The notes: a model not told the origin generated them from the sequence alone. Shown: positions 43,160 through 52,722, counted from the first letter of the stretch. The stretch is 57,253 nt of DNA from an uncultured Ruminococcus sp. (GCA_900752785.1 CAADWP010000047.1:1-57253); one strand, 5' to 3'. Translations and numbers: made by a program.

Positions 43160-44158
43160 TCACCTCCTCAGCTTAACCTCGTATTTCGGGATATTTTCAT
43201 CTCCTACAATTTTTATCTCTATACCGTACTGTCTAAAATATTCAACATTTGATTTTTTATGCCCAAGTGCCTTGCTTATACAAGACGAAGCAACGGCAAA
43301 TTCAAACTGCTTTAGATCTGATTGTTCATATGAGGTTATTTCGCTCATTTTATTTCTATATATGCGGCTTTCGCAAATTTCCCTGAAAGCCGGATGATAA
43401 AATCCACCTGTCATATCCTTTTCAACGAATTCGCTTGCATGAAGTCCGCATTTTATCACTCTGATACCCTTGTTTTCAAAAATCATCAGCGCGCGCGATG
43501 CATTTTCAACGATCTCATCAAAAGAACAGGGCTTATATATCCCAGATTTATAAAGCTCCGCAAGACGTGTGCCTTTAAGTATCACAACAGGATAGATACG
43601 CACCGTATCCGGCTTAATATCCGCTATTTTCATAATTGTTTCAAAATCGTCATCAACCGTGCTTCCGTACAATCCCATCATCATTTGTAAACCAAGCTCG
43701 AATCCGTATTTACGGATAAGTCTGCCGGCTTTTTCAACATCCTCCGCAGAATGTCCTCGATCGTTCATATCAAGAACATGATTCATCATTGACTGCGCAC
43801 CAAGCTCTATTGATGTCACTCCATAGCCTTTCAGCAGCTCCAGAATTTCATTGTCTATACAGTCGGGACGCGTAGATATACGTATCCCGCAGAATTTTCC
43901 CTCGCCGATAAACGGCTGAACAGCATCGAGAAGCTCTGTCATATAGACACGCGGAATTGCTGTAAAGCTGCCGCCGAAAAAAGCTATCTCAGTATTCTCC
44001 GGAGTTTTTATCTCGCCAAGCGATTTGGCACAAAGCTCCGCGACCTCGCCGCCTGTGGGAATATGATGCGCGCCGCTTATCGTCCGTTGATCGCAGAAAC
44101 TGCAAAGGTGCGGACATCCGACATGAGGCACGAAAATTGAAATATTACTATGCTTCAT
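43160..44158 (-). CDS. Elp3-like radical SAM protein
   Basis: 332 aa. The iron-sulfur motif is CPHLCSFCDQ (CxxxCxxC form, about residues 14-21), followed by AFFGGSFTAIP, STRPDCIDNEIL and GVTSIELGAQSMMNHVLDMNDRGH, matching the Elp3/COG1243 radical SAM core, but there is no acetyltransferase domain. This family lies between rnc and smc in many Clostridia; its substrate is unknown, with tRNA modification a guess from the family. The start at 44158 is chosen by GGAG upstream and overlaps rnc by 11 nt. Confidence 0.88.
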   Translation of the reverse strand: MKHSNISIFVPHVGCPHLCSFCDQRTISGAHHIPTGGEVAELCAKSLGEIKTPENTEIAFFGGSFTAIPRVYMTELLDAVQPFIGEGKFCGIRISTRPDCIDNEILELLKGYGVTSIELGAQSMMNHVLDMNDRGHSAEDVEKAGRLIRKYGFELGLQMMMGLYGSTVDDDFETIMKIADIKPDTVRIYPVVILKGTRLAELYKSGIYKPCSFDEIVENASRALMIFENKGIRVIKCGLHASEFVEKDMTGGFYHPAFREICESRIYRNKMSEITSYEQSDLKQFEFAVASSCISKALGHKKSNVEYFRQYGIEIKIVGDENIPKYEVKLRR

Positions 44159-44834
44159 AGCCCATAAGCTCCAGAGCTTCCTTAGCCGCAAACTGCTCGG
44201 CTTCTTTCTTGCTTCTGCCCTTGCCTTTTCCGATGACCTGAGAATTCAGACACACCTCTACTACGAAACGTTTATTGTGGTCGGGACCTTCCTCGCCGAT
44301 AAGAACGTATTCGACCTTTTCTTCGGGATTTTTCTGCACGACTTCCTGCAAGACTGTCTTGAAATCGCTGAATACCGGCTTTTTTTCTTGGATAACATCT
44401 TCCGGCATGAATCGAAGAATATGCTTTGCAGCCGCTTCCATTCCTCCGTCAAGGTAAATCGCCGCGATCACAGCTTCAAAAGCGTCCGCAAGTATAGAAG
44501 GACGTTCGCGTCCTCCGGTATTTTCCTCTCCCTTTCCAAGAAAAAGAAATTTTCCGAGATCTATCTGCTTTGCAAAAATGTGCAGCGACTTTTCACAGAC
44601 AAGAGACGCACGTATTTTTGTCAGTTCTCCCTCTGCAACATTCATATTTTTATATAGATAATCAGAGACAACTATTGAAAGAACGCTGTCTCCAAGAAAC
44701 TCTAGACGCTCATTGCTTCCGCCGGGGAGCTTTCTCTCGTTTGAATATGAAGAATGAGAAAGAGCGTTTTTGATAAGCTCTTTATTTTTAAAAGTATAGC
44801 CGATTATTTCTTCAAATTTCCGTATATTTTCCAT
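44148..44834 (-). CDS. rnc: Ribonuclease III
   Basis: 228 aa, usual length. The RNase III domain (1-150) has the signature NERLEFLGDSVLSIVVSDYL (metal-binding Glu and Asp) and DAFEAVIAAIYLDGG. The double-stranded RNA-binding domain (about 155-225) ends in GKGRSKKEAEQFAAKEALE. It processes rRNA precursors and structured RNAs. It lies 3 nt after plsX; the acyl carrier protein gene usual in between is missing. Confidence 0.98.
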   Translation of the reverse strand: MENIRKFEEIIGYTFKNKELIKNALSHSSYSNERKLPGGSNERLEFLGDSVLSIVVSDYLYKNMNVAEGELTKIRASLVCEKSLHIFAKQIDLGKFLFLGKGEENTGGRERPSILADAFEAVIAAIYLDGGMEAAAKHILRFMPEDVIQEKKPVFSDFKTVLQEVVQKNPEEKVEYVLIGEEGPDHNKRFVVEVCLNSQVIGKGKGRSKKEAEQFAAKEALELMGYEA

Positions 44835-44837
44835 TTT

Positions 44838-45839
44838 TTACACCTTTTCCGAGTCTGAAAGACTTGCGACATAGCTCTCGATCTCGTCTGTAACATTCGC
44901 CTCAACACATCGTTTCGCCTGCCTTACGGCATTAAAGAACGCCGTAGCATCCGAGCTTCCGTGAGCCTTTATTACGGGCTTTCTCACGCCCAAAAGCGCT
45001 GAGCCTCCGACCTCCTTATAATCCATTTGCTTACGGAATTTCTTGATCTTACCCAATGAAAACAATGCTCCAACTTTTCCTGATCCCGAAAAGATCCACT
45101 TGATCTTCCTGCTGAAAAAGCTGCCCATGCCCTCATAAAGCTTCAAAGCAATATTTCCGGTAAATCCGTCGGTAACAACGACTCTGCATTCTCCTCTCGG
45201 CATATCTCTCGCTTCAATATTTCCTATAAAATTCAGTCCCGAATCTTTAAGCAAGCCATAAGCTTCTATATCAAGCTCGCGCCCTTTGGTTTCTTCTGCG
45301 CCGATGTTAAGCAGTCCTACCGTGGGATTTTTAATTCCCATGACCTTTTCCATATATGCGCTTCCCATAACCGCAAACTGTACCAGCATTTCGGGACGGC
45401 ACTCGGTATTTGCGCCTGCGTCAAGAAGAATGAAACTTCCCTTATCGGCAGGCAGGATAGGCGAAGGAGCAATACGCTTAATGCCCTTGATACGCTTGAC
45501 GATAAAAGTTGCGCCCATTACGAGAGCTCCGGTGCTTCCGGCTGAAACAAAAGCGTCGCCCTTACCGTCGGCAAGCAGTTTAAGTCCAAGTCCCATGGAA
45601 GAGTTTTTCCCGGATTTTACAATCTCCTTTGGTTCGTCATGTATATCAAAAACATCGTCTGTGTGGGCGATGTCGATACCGCTAAGGCTGATATCGTTTT
45701 CGGATGCGCATTTTCTGATCGCGGACTCCTTGCCGGTAAGTATCACGCTTACGCCAAGTTCCTTTACGGCTCTTGCACATCCTTTTATTACTTCAAGCGG
45801 TGCATTATCGCCCCCGAAAGCATCAACAATTATTTTCAT
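44838..45839 (-). CDS. plsX: Phosphate acyltransferase PlsX
   Basis: 333 aa, usual length. It makes acyl-phosphate from acyl-ACP for phospholipid synthesis. It opens KIIVDAFGGDNAPLEVIKG, with SAGSTGALVMGATFIVKRIKGI and VVTDGFTGNIALKLYEG as family signatures. The ATG at 45839 is preferred over a TTG at 45845 by SD spacing; it overlaps trmFO by 17 nt. First of the plsX-rnc-smc-ftsY set. Confidence 0.97.
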   Translation of the reverse strand: MKIIVDAFGGDNAPLEVIKGCARAVKELGVSVILTGKESAIRKCASENDISLSGIDIAHTDDVFDIHDEPKEIVKSGKNSSMGLGLKLLADGKGDAFVSAGSTGALVMGATFIVKRIKGIKRIAPSPILPADKGSFILLDAGANTECRPEMLVQFAVMGSAYMEKVMGIKNPTVGLLNIGAEETKGRELDIEAYGLLKDSGLNFIGNIEARDMPRGECRVVVTDGFTGNIALKLYEGMGSFFSRKIKWIFSGSGKVGALFSLGKIKKFRKQMDYKEVGGSALLGVRKPVIKAHGSSDATAFFNAVRQAKRCVEANVTDEIESYVASLSDSEKV

Positions 45840-47151
45840 AGCCAATTCTCTCCATTTCCTTTTTCAGCGATACTACCGCGCGTTCCGCATAAGCGCCGTA
45901 GCGTTCCTTTTTATCCTTTATGCGCCTGCCGATATCGGGAAGTATTCCCATATTAGCGCCCATAGGCTGGAATTTTCCGCTGTTGTACGGATCGCTGATA
46001 TATGCGCTGAGCGAGCCTGTCATTGTATCTAATGGAAGTCTCAGCGGCTCAAGTCCCCTTAGTCTGCGTGAAACGGAAATTCCTGCCAGAAGTCCGCTTG
46101 CCGCAGATTCCATATATCCCTCAACTCCCGTTATCTGACCTGCAAAGTAAATATCGGGATTTTTACGCATTGAAAAATCAGGATTCAAAAGCTCGGGACT
46201 GTTTATAAACGTATTTCTGTGCATAACTCCGTAACGCATAAATTCGGCATTTTCAAGTCCGGGAATCATTGAAAAAACTCGCTTCTGCTCTCCGAATTTA
46301 AGATTTGTCTGAAACCCCACAAGATTAAACAGCGTTCCCTCACGGTTCTCACGGCGTAACTGAACTACCGCATACGGACGCTTTCCTGTGCGAACGTCGG
46401 TTATTCCGACAGGCTTCATAGGGCCGAAGCGCATCGTATCAACTCCGCGCGCAGCAAGCTCCTCGATAGGCATACACCCCTCGTAAACGCTGAAAGGATG
46501 CGTCTCAAAATCATGGAGCTGAACTCTTTCCGCACCGGTCAGAGCCTCATGGAAAGCAAGATATTCCTCCTTGTTCATGGGGCAGTTTATATAATCAGCC
46601 TCGCCGCGGTCATATCGAGAAGCAAAGAAAACTTTTTCTCTGTCAAGACTTTCAAACGTCACGATAGGAGCCGCCGCATCGTAAAAGCTAAGCTCCTCGC
46701 CGCATAATCCGCGGATATTTTCAGCCATTGCGCCTGAGGTAAGCGGTCCTGTCGCGATCACCGTGATTCCCTCGGGAAGTTCCGTGACCTCACCGCTTAT
46801 GATTTCAATAAGAGAATGATTTTTTATTTTTTTCGTAACCGCGTCCGAAAATTTTTCACGGTCGACAGCAAGCGCGCCGCCTGCCTCAACTGAATTTTCC
46901 TTAGCGCATGGAACTGTCAAAGACCCTAAAAGCTCCATTTCGTATTTGAGCAGTCCGGCGGAGGATTCAAGACGTGAAGCTTTTAAAGAATTTGAACAAA
47001 CAAGCTCCGCAAAGCCATTGTACTTATGTGCAGGAGAAAATTTCTGCGGCTTCATCTCGAACAACCGAACATTTATGCCGTTTTCCGCAATTATCCATGC
47101 CGCCTCGCAGCCTGCAAGTCCGGCTCCTATAACGTTGACGATAACGCTCAT
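45823..47151 (-). CDS. trmFO: Folate-dependent tRNA(uracil-5-)-methyltransferase TrmFO
   Basis: 442 aa. FAD-binding flavoprotein that methylates U54 of tRNA using methylenetetrahydrofolate. The N-terminal dinucleotide fold is GAGLAGCEAAWI. Family signatures include ELVCSNSLK, with a conserved Cys, RYDRGEADYINCPMNKEEY (nucleophile Cys region) and YFAGQITGVEGYMESAASGLLAGI. It overlaps topA by 4 nt, the usual topA-trmFO pair. Confidence 0.97.
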   Translation of the reverse strand: MSVIVNVIGAGLAGCEAAWIIAENGINVRLFEMKPQKFSPAHKYNGFAELVCSNSLKASRLESSAGLLKYEMELLGSLTVPCAKENSVEAGGALAVDREKFSDAVTKKIKNHSLIEIISGEVTELPEGITVIATGPLTSGAMAENIRGLCGEELSFYDAAAPIVTFESLDREKVFFASRYDRGEADYINCPMNKEEYLAFHEALTGAERVQLHDFETHPFSVYEGCMPIEELAARGVDTMRFGPMKPVGITDVRTGKRPYAVVQLRRENREGTLFNLVGFQTNLKFGEQKRVFSMIPGLENAEFMRYGVMHRNTFINSPELLNPDFSMRKNPDIYFAGQITGVEGYMESAASGLLAGISVSRRLRGLEPLRLPLDTMTGSLSAYISDPYNSGKFQPMGANMGILPDIGRRIKDKKERYGAYAERAVVSLKKEMERIGYENNC

Positions 47152-49229
47152 TTTTTCAGCTCTCTTTCATAAGCGCAGCCCTCGTTTTCACATACGAGCC
47201 TGCCGGATTTTCCGCCCTTCATAAACAGGGATTTTCCGCACTGAGGACATTTTTCACCGACAGGAACATTCCACGTCATGAAGCTGCAATCCGGAAAGCC
47301 CTCGCAGCCGTAAAAGCTTCTGCCTTTTTTAGATTTTTTAAGCAGCATTTTTTTGCCGCATCTGGGGCATTCTCCTTCGGTCTCCGTAACGATCTTTTTT
47401 GTATTTTTACATTCGGGAAAGCCGGGACAAGCGATAAATTTACCGTATTTGCTGTATTTTATTACCATATTCCGTCCGCAAAGCTCGCATACTATATCGG
47501 TCTCCTCATCAGGCACTTTAACCCGCTTGCCGTCCATAGCTTCCTCGGCTTTTTTAAGAGTTTTTGAAAAATCGTCATAAAAATCGTGGAGAGTACTTAC
47601 CCAGTTCTTACTGCCGTGCTCGACCTCGTCAAGATCGTTTTCCATATCAGCCGTAAATTTTGCGTCGACTATCTTCTTGAAATGATCTTTCATCAGCTCC
47701 GTAATGACCTCACCCAGATTAGTCGGCTTCAAAGCCTTTCCCTCATGCTCAACGTAACGCCGCGAGGTTATCGTCGTGATCGTCGGCGCATAGGTGCTCG
47801 GACGTCCGATACCGTTTTCCTCCAGCGCCTTAATAAGCGAAGCTTCGGTATAACGCGCAGGCGGCTGAGTAAAATGCTGATTGCCTGCGATAGATTTCAG
47901 CTTGAGTTTGTCGCCGGAAGTAAGCTCCGGGAGCATCTTTTTATTTTCTTCGGCATTGTCCGAGCTTTCCTCATAAAGCGCCATAAATCCGTCGAATTTT
48001 ACAGAATAACCAGATGCCCTGAAAATACAGCCGTTCGCCTCGATATCCGCAGATACGGTATCGAGCAGCGCGTTTGCCATCTGGCTTGCGATAAAGCGTT
48101 CCCAGATAAGTTTATAAAGCTTGAACTGATCCGTGGTCAGGCTTGATTTTACTCTGTCGGGAGTAAGCTCGGATGTTGAAGGGCGTATCGCTTCATGAGC
48201 GTCCTGAGCATTATTTTTGGATTTATAGTTTCTCGGCGCACTTGGCAGATAATTCTTGCCGTAAACAGTTTCAATATACTGAGCCGCAGCAGCCTTAGCT
48301 TCGTCCGAAATACGCAGGCTGTCGGTTCTCATATAAGTTATAAGACCTACTGCGCCGACTCCCTGAACATCTACGCCCTCGTAAAGCTCCTGAGCCGCTT
48401 TCATTGTACGCTTCGCACTAAATCCAAGCTTTCTTGAAGCTTCCTGCTGAAGAGTGGAAGTAATGAACGGAGGAGCAGGCTGCTTTTTGGTAACGCGTTT
48501 TCTTACTGATTTTACACTGTATTCTGCATTTTCAAGACGGCTGAGCAGAGCGTCCGCAGCAGCCTTATCGGAAATTTCGGGCTTTTCACCGTCCACAAGA
48601 GCAAGAGCCGCATCAAAAACCTTTCTCGAACCCGGAGCGATAAATTTAGCGTCAATAGACCAGTATTCCTTTGGCACAAAGCGTCGTATCTCATTCTCGC
48701 GGTCAACAACAAGCCGAACCGCCACCGACTGAACTCTGCCCGCAGAAAGCCCCCTCTTTACCTTTTTCCAAAGAAACGGACTAAGCTCATATCCCACAAG
48801 ACGGTCAAGTATTCGCCTTGCCTGCTGAGCGTTCACAAGATCTATATCTATCTTATGAGGATTGCTCATACCGTTTTTAACGCCTGTTTTCGTGATCTCA
48901 TTAAAAGCGACACGGTTATCGTCATTCATATCCAGCTTGAGCATCTGAGCGATATGCCATGATATAGCCTCTCCCTCACGGTCAGGGTCGGTTGCAAGGT
49001 ATATTCGGTCGCACTTTTTGGCTTTCTTTTTCAATTCACGGATAACATCTTCCTTGCCTTTCATGTCAATATACTGCGGCTGAAAATCATTCTCAGTGTC
49101 AACGCCCATTTTTGATTTTGGAAGATCCCTTATATGACCCATTGAAGCAACGACCTCATATCCGGCCCCAAGATATTTTTGTATTGTTTTTGCCTTTGCA
49201 GGCGACTCTACTATGACTAAATCTGACAT
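47148..49229 (-). CDS. topA: DNA topoisomerase I
   Basis: 693 aa, usual length. It relaxes negative supercoils by single-strand passage. The N-terminal TOPRIM domain reads VIVESPAKAKTIQKYLG, with ATDPDREGEAISWH. The catalytic Tyr lies in GLITYMRTDSLRIS (about 305). Three C-terminal four-Cys zinc ribbons (CELCG, CPRCG and CPQCG, about 575-690). It lies 14 nt after dprA. Confidence 0.98.
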   Translation of the reverse strand: MSDLVIVESPAKAKTIQKYLGAGYEVVASMGHIRDLPKSKMGVDTENDFQPQYIDMKGKEDVIRELKKKAKKCDRIYLATDPDREGEAISWHIAQMLKLDMNDDNRVAFNEITKTGVKNGMSNPHKIDIDLVNAQQARRILDRLVGYELSPFLWKKVKRGLSAGRVQSVAVRLVVDRENEIRRFVPKEYWSIDAKFIAPGSRKVFDAALALVDGEKPEISDKAAADALLSRLENAEYSVKSVRKRVTKKQPAPPFITSTLQQEASRKLGFSAKRTMKAAQELYEGVDVQGVGAVGLITYMRTDSLRISDEAKAAAAQYIETVYGKNYLPSAPRNYKSKNNAQDAHEAIRPSTSELTPDRVKSSLTTDQFKLYKLIWERFIASQMANALLDTVSADIEANGCIFRASGYSVKFDGFMALYEESSDNAEENKKMLPELTSGDKLKLKSIAGNQHFTQPPARYTEASLIKALEENGIGRPSTYAPTITTITSRRYVEHEGKALKPTNLGEVITELMKDHFKKIVDAKFTADMENDLDEVEHGSKNWVSTLHDFYDDFSKTLKKAEEAMDGKRVKVPDEETDIVCELCGRNMVIKYSKYGKFIACPGFPECKNTKKIVTETEGECPRCGKKMLLKKSKKGRSFYGCEGFPDCSFMTWNVPVGEKCPQCGKSLFMKGGKSGRLVCENEGCAYERELKK

Positions 49230-49243
49230 CTGTGCATAACCCC

Positions 49244-50488
49244 TTATTTGCTTATTTCATACATTTTTCCGGGCAGCGATCTGACAGCGCCAAGCATTTC
49301 CAGCTCAGTCAGCTCTGTCATCAGCTCCGAAGGACCTATCCCGAGCCTGCCTGCGATAATGTCCGCATGAAGACATTCGTTCTCCAAAAGTCCTGCTATT
49401 TGTTTCTGAAGCTCATTAAGCTCGTTGTAACGTTCCGACTTAGCAACATCCTTTTCACTTTCACTACTTTTTTCAGTTGTTTCCAAATGGGCGCTATCTG
49501 CGTTCAGTTTATATTTTTCAGTACGCAGTCCCCCGTTGTCAGGCTTATTATCTTCAGTCAAAAAGCTGCTTATTCCCGTATAAATCTCAGAACGTATTTC
49601 CATATCCACGGAACCGCCTGCCTTGAAGCAATCGAGAATATCCATACTGCTCAGCAGCGGAATTGCACCGTCCCTGATAAGCGCAGCATTCCCCATATAA
49701 TTTCCGCTGAAAATATCCGCAGGCGGCAGACTGAACACATCCCTGCCCTGTTCTGCAGCCATCCCTGCGGTTATCAGTGAACCGCTGTTTATAGAAGCCT
49801 CAAAAACAACGGTGACTCTGCCCAAAGCCGCAAGAATACGATTTCTCTTCGGGAAATTGTAACCATGCGGAGGCGTTCCGGGAGGATATTCCGAAATAAA
49901 AAGGCCGCCGCTGTTTAGGATAAGCTGTTTATATCCGACATTTGCTTTAGGATAATCAACGTCAACTCCACATCCCAAAACACATATTGTCGGCTTGCGA
50001 AGCCTTGCCGCAGCAAGATGAGCCGTAATATCCGTGCCCAAAGCAAAGCCGCTGACTATGAGTATTCCCTTTTCCGCAAGTTCACGGCATATGCGCTCAA
50101 CAGCCTCGCTGCCATATTGTGAGACATTTCTCGTGCCGACAGCCGTAACTGTTCTTCGGTTTCCAAGACATGAAATATTTCCCAAACAGTAGATCACTGC
50201 CGGAGGATTATAAATATGCTTTAACGTCTTAGGGTATTCATCATCATTGTAACAAATCACTGCTATCCCTTTTTTCTCGCAGCTTTCAATAAATTCCTCT
50301 GCCTTTGAAAGAGAAACACTGTGTATATTCTTCATCTCATTATCGTTAAGATTAAGCGAGCTGTAGCCGTTTTTCAATGAATTGTAAGCGTCCGAAGCGG
50401 TTTCGTAAAGGCACATAGCTTGCCAGATACGATTATTTGCAATACCGAAAACCATTGTAAGCCAAATCCAATATTTTGTTTCTTTCAT
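49244..50488 (-). CDS. dprA: DNA-processing protein DprA
   Basis: 414 aa. It protects incoming single-stranded DNA and loads RecA during transformation. A SAM-like N-terminal region (1-70) precedes the Rossmann core (about 100-300; TAVGTRNVSQYGSEA, IVSGFALGTDITAHLAA, FPKRNRILAALG, VFEASINSGSLITA) and a C-terminal winged helix (about 355-414). An acidic, Ser-rich linker of about 50 residues separates the last two. The start at 50488 is chosen by GGGGGTG upstream. Its presence does not by itself show competence. Confidence 0.95.
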   Translation of the reverse strand: MKETKYWIWLTMVFGIANNRIWQAMCLYETASDAYNSLKNGYSSLNLNDNEMKNIHSVSLSKAEEFIESCEKKGIAVICYNDDEYPKTLKHIYNPPAVIYCLGNISCLGNRRTVTAVGTRNVSQYGSEAVERICRELAEKGILIVSGFALGTDITAHLAAARLRKPTICVLGCGVDVDYPKANVGYKQLILNSGGLFISEYPPGTPPHGYNFPKRNRILAALGRVTVVFEASINSGSLITAGMAAEQGRDVFSLPPADIFSGNYMGNAALIRDGAIPLLSSMDILDCFKAGGSVDMEIRSEIYTGISSFLTEDNKPDNGGLRTEKYKLNADSAHLETTEKSSESEKDVAKSERYNELNELQKQIAGLLENECLHADIIAGRLGIGPSELMTELTELEMLGAVRSLPGKMYEISK

Positions 50489-50502
50489 GAAAACACCCCC
50501 TA

Positions 50503-51285
50503 TTATTTTTTTAGTTCCCACATAAGTATTCCCGCAGCCATTGCCGCATTGAGAGAATTAATTCTTCCGTTCATCGGAATAGTAATACGTCTGCCGCACC
50601 TCAGAGCTATCTCGTTCGGGAGTCCGCTTCCCTCATTGCCAATAAAAACTGCCTGACGCCCGAAAAAGCTGCATCTTGTTATGTCCTCCGCATCGCTGTC
50701 TATAACTGCCGCAGATGTCATTATTCTATTATTTTCAAGCATTGCAAAAAGCGAATCGGTATCGTTCTCGATAAAGATATTTGTTCTGAACACCGAACCC
50801 ATAGTTGAGCGAATGACCTTTGGACTGTACAGATCACAGCTTCCGGAAAGAATAATACCGTCAATTCCGAGCGCATCGGCTGTACGTATTATCATTCCCA
50901 CATTTCCGGGATCCTGAAGCCCATAAAGAACTATATATCTGCCGTTATCACAAAATACCGGCATTTTTTTCACCGGCATTCGGCATATAGCGAAAACTCC
51001 CTGAGTAGTTTCCGTAGATGATATTTTCTTTCCAAGCTCATTTGAAATAACAATAGTCTTTGCGTCCCTCAAATCAGCCTGAAACATTTCCTCTCCATAC
51101 TTTTCCACAGCCTGCTTTGTAAAAATCAGATATGTAACGCCGCCGCTTTCTTTTATTGCATCTTCAACGATCCTTTGACCTTCCAATACGAATAAGCCGT
51201 ATTGAAGCCTTTCCTTTTTAAATAAAGAAAGCTTCTGATACAGCTTAATTATAGGATTATCCTTAGATGTAATTATATTTTCCAA
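50503..51285 (-). CDS. TrmH/SpoU-family RNA 2'-O-ribose methyltransferase
   Basis: About 260 aa. An N-terminal substrate-binding domain (SKDNPIIKLYQKLS, about 7-20) precedes the SPOUT knot domain (about 105-260), with LYGLQDPGNVGMIIRTADALGIDGIIL (motif 1, Asn and Arg), IGNEGSGLP (motif 2) and IPMNGRINSLNAAMA (motif 3). It methylates 23S rRNA or tRNA. The start is uncertain: TTG at 51285 lies 11 nt after AGGAGG, while the GTG at 51297 overlaps the SD. It often follows rplT in Firmicutes, as here. Confidence 0.92.
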   Translation of the reverse strand: MENIITSKDNPIIKLYQKLSLFKKERLQYGLFVLEGQRIVEDAIKESGGVTYLIFTKQAVEKYGEEMFQADLRDAKTIVISNELGKKISSTETTQGVFAICRMPVKKMPVFCDNGRYIVLYGLQDPGNVGMIIRTADALGIDGIILSGSCDLYSPKVIRSTMGSVFRTNIFIENDTDSLFAMLENNRIMTSAAVIDSDAEDITRCSFFGRQAVFIGNEGSGLPNEIALRCGRRITIPMNGRINSLNAAMAAGILMWELKK

Positions 51286-51318
51286 CTGTACGGACACCTC
51301 CTACAGATAACGTTCTAT

Positions 51319-51336
51319 CCGCCGCATATGCGGCGG
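51319..51336. repeat. 18-nt perfect GC-rich palindrome
   Basis: CCGCCGCAT followed by ATGCGGCGG, a perfect palindrome without spacer in the leader between the rplT terminator and the methyltransferase gene. It may be a protein-binding site or a leader hairpin. Confidence 0.7.
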
Positions 51337-51353
51337 ACAAGTAAACGATTCTA

Positions 51354-51388
51354 CAAAAAACACGCTCTTATCTTAATAAGAAGCGTGT
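51354..51388 (-). terminator. Intrinsic terminator of the infC-rpmI-rplT operon
   Basis: ACACGCT-CTTAT and ATAAG-A-AGCGTGT (51360-51388) form a stem with one bulge and a 4-nt loop, followed on the minus strand by six T (51359-51354). Confidence 0.9.
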
Positions 51389-51399
51389 CTGATATGTTA

Positions 51400-51753
51400 T
51401 TAAAGAGCGGCCTTTGCTTTATCAGCAATAGCTGTAAAGCCTGCTGCATCGTTAATAGCGATTTCGGAGAGCATTTTTCTGTTAAGAGTAATGCCTGCTT
51501 TTTTGCAGCCGTTCATAAACGTTGAATAATTCATGCCGTTCATCTTTGCAGCAGCAGAAATTCTTGTGATCCAAAGCTGTCTGAACTGTCTCTTTTTCTG
51601 CTTTCTTCCGACATAAGCATAATTGCCTGACTTCATTACAGCCTGCTTAGCCATCTTAAAGTGCTTGCTCTTTGCACCAAAATACCCTTTAGCAAGCTTT
51701 AAAGTTTTATTTCTTCTCTTACGAGTCATCATCGCACCTTTAATACGTGCCAT
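51400..51753 (-). CDS. rplT: 50S ribosomal protein L20
   Basis: 117 aa, usual length. It opens [26 protein letters not shown] and contains [16 protein letters not shown], the L20 signature. The basic N-terminal extension binds 23S rRNA during early 50S assembly. GGAGG lies before the ATG. L20 represses its own operon in Firmicutes by binding the infC leader, which fits the attenuator seen upstream. Confidence 0.98.
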   Translation of the reverse strand: MARIKGAMMTRKRRNKTLKLAKGYFGAKSKHFKMAKQAVMKSGNYAYVGRKQKKRQFRQLWITRISAAAKMNGMNYSTFMNGCKKAGITLNRKMLSEIAINDAAGFTAIADKAKAAL

Positions 51754-51825
51754 AATCTTTTACCTCCAAAATTTAAAATTACATAAACGATCTGTAAATA
51801 CGCGTGATCTCAATCACCGCAGACA

Positions 51826-52029
51826 TTACATATAAGGAACAAGCTTCTTGATCGTAGGAGCGTTTGTTGAATCGGCAACACCTGCATTGCGGGCAATTCT
51901 CTTGCGCTTCGTATCTTTCTGAGTAAGTCTGTGTCTCTTGTTTGTGTGCTGATATTTTACCTTACCGCTTCCTGTAATCTTAAAACGCTTTTTAGCGCCT
52001 GAGTGAGTTTTAACCTTAACCTTTGCCAT
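51826..52029 (-). CDS. rpmI: 50S ribosomal protein L35
   Basis: 67 aa. It reads [24 protein letters not shown] near the start, followed by a basic tail with [25 protein letters not shown]. The start at 52029 is set by GGAGGATC just upstream; a longer reading to 52068 runs into infC. Middle gene of infC-rpmI-rplT. Confidence 0.98.
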   Translation of the reverse strand: MAKVKVKTHSGAKKRFKITGSGKVKYQHTNKRHRLTQKDTKRKRIARNAGVADSTNAPTIKKLVPYM

Positions 52030-52042
52030 TGTATGATCCTCC

Positions 52043-52561
52043 TTACTTGGCAGCCTTCGGAGAAACAAACATCACTATGCTGCGTCCCTCCATTTTGGCT
52101 GGCTTTTCCACAGTGCCGACTGCTGAAACTGCTTCCTTAAAACGCTCGAGCAGTTCTTCACCGAGCTGCGGATGCGCGATAGCTCTTTTTCTGAATCTGA
52201 CAGAAACTTTCAGCTTGTCGCCGCCCTGCAAAAATTTCACTGCTTGATTTACCTTTGTTTCAAAATCGTGCGTATCAATGGTAGAGAACATTCTGATCTC
52301 TTTAATAGAAACAACCTTCTGATTTTTTCTTGCTTCCTTTTCGCGCTTCTGCTGTTCAAAGCAATATTTTCCGTAGTCCATGATTCGGCATACGGGCGGC
52401 GTTGCCTGTGGAGCGATCTTAACAAGGTCAAGTTCCTGTTCATAAGCGATCTGCTGTGCCTCTTTTGATGATAACACACCGAGTTTTTTTCCTTCAGCGT
52501 CTATCACGAGAAGTTCTTTATCCCGAATTTCATCGTTGATCTGCAGTTCCTGTTTGCTAAT
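52043..52561 (-). CDS. infC: Translation initiation factor IF-3, probable AUU start
   Basis: About 172 aa. It prevents premature subunit joining and proofreads the initiator codon. N-domain (1-80: [24 protein letters not shown] and [19 protein letters not shown]) and C-domain (85-172: [21 protein letters not shown]). The SD GGAGG (52575-52571) is 9 nt before an ATT codon at 52561 but only 3 nt before the TTG at 52567, so the classic non-canonical AUU start of infC is favoured. The TTG alternative adds two residues. Confidence 0.93.
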   Translation of the reverse strand: MSKQELQINDEIRDKELLVIDAEGKKLGVLSSKEAQQIAYEQELDLVKIAPQATPPVCRIMDYGKYCFEQQKREKEARKNQKVVSIKEIRMFSTIDTHDFETKVNQAVKFLQGGDKLKVSVRFRKRAIAHPQLGEELLERFKEAVSAVGTVEKPAKMEGRSIVMFVSPKAAK

Positions 52562-52575
52562 AGTCAAGCACCTCC

Positions 52576-52715
52576 ATGATTAATTTAAAACAAAAATGAG
52601 TGCAGAGAATATCCGCACTCATAACAATACAAACATACCCCTCAAAAGGGTCACGCTGATATTGACCGTTTAAGCTTTGCCTTACGGTGAGAACGAACAG
52701 TTCTGCTTTGTTTAC
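52576..52715 (-). ncRNA. infC operon leader with attenuator (L20-leader-like)
   Basis: About 140 nt of untranslated leader between promoter and infC. It contains GC-rich segments able to pair alternatively and ends in a terminator hairpin just upstream of the infC SD. Position and layout match the L20 leader of Firmicutes, where L20 binding promotes early termination. The match to the Rfam model was not tested. Confidence 0.65.
52586..52622 (-). terminator. Attenuator terminator in the infC leader
   Basis: ATGAGTGC (52596-52603) and GCACTCAT (52615-52622) form a perfect 8-bp stem, followed on the minus strand by TTTTTGTTTT. It lies upstream of infC, so it must be conditional. Confidence 0.85.
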
Positions 52716-52722
52716 TTAAAAT

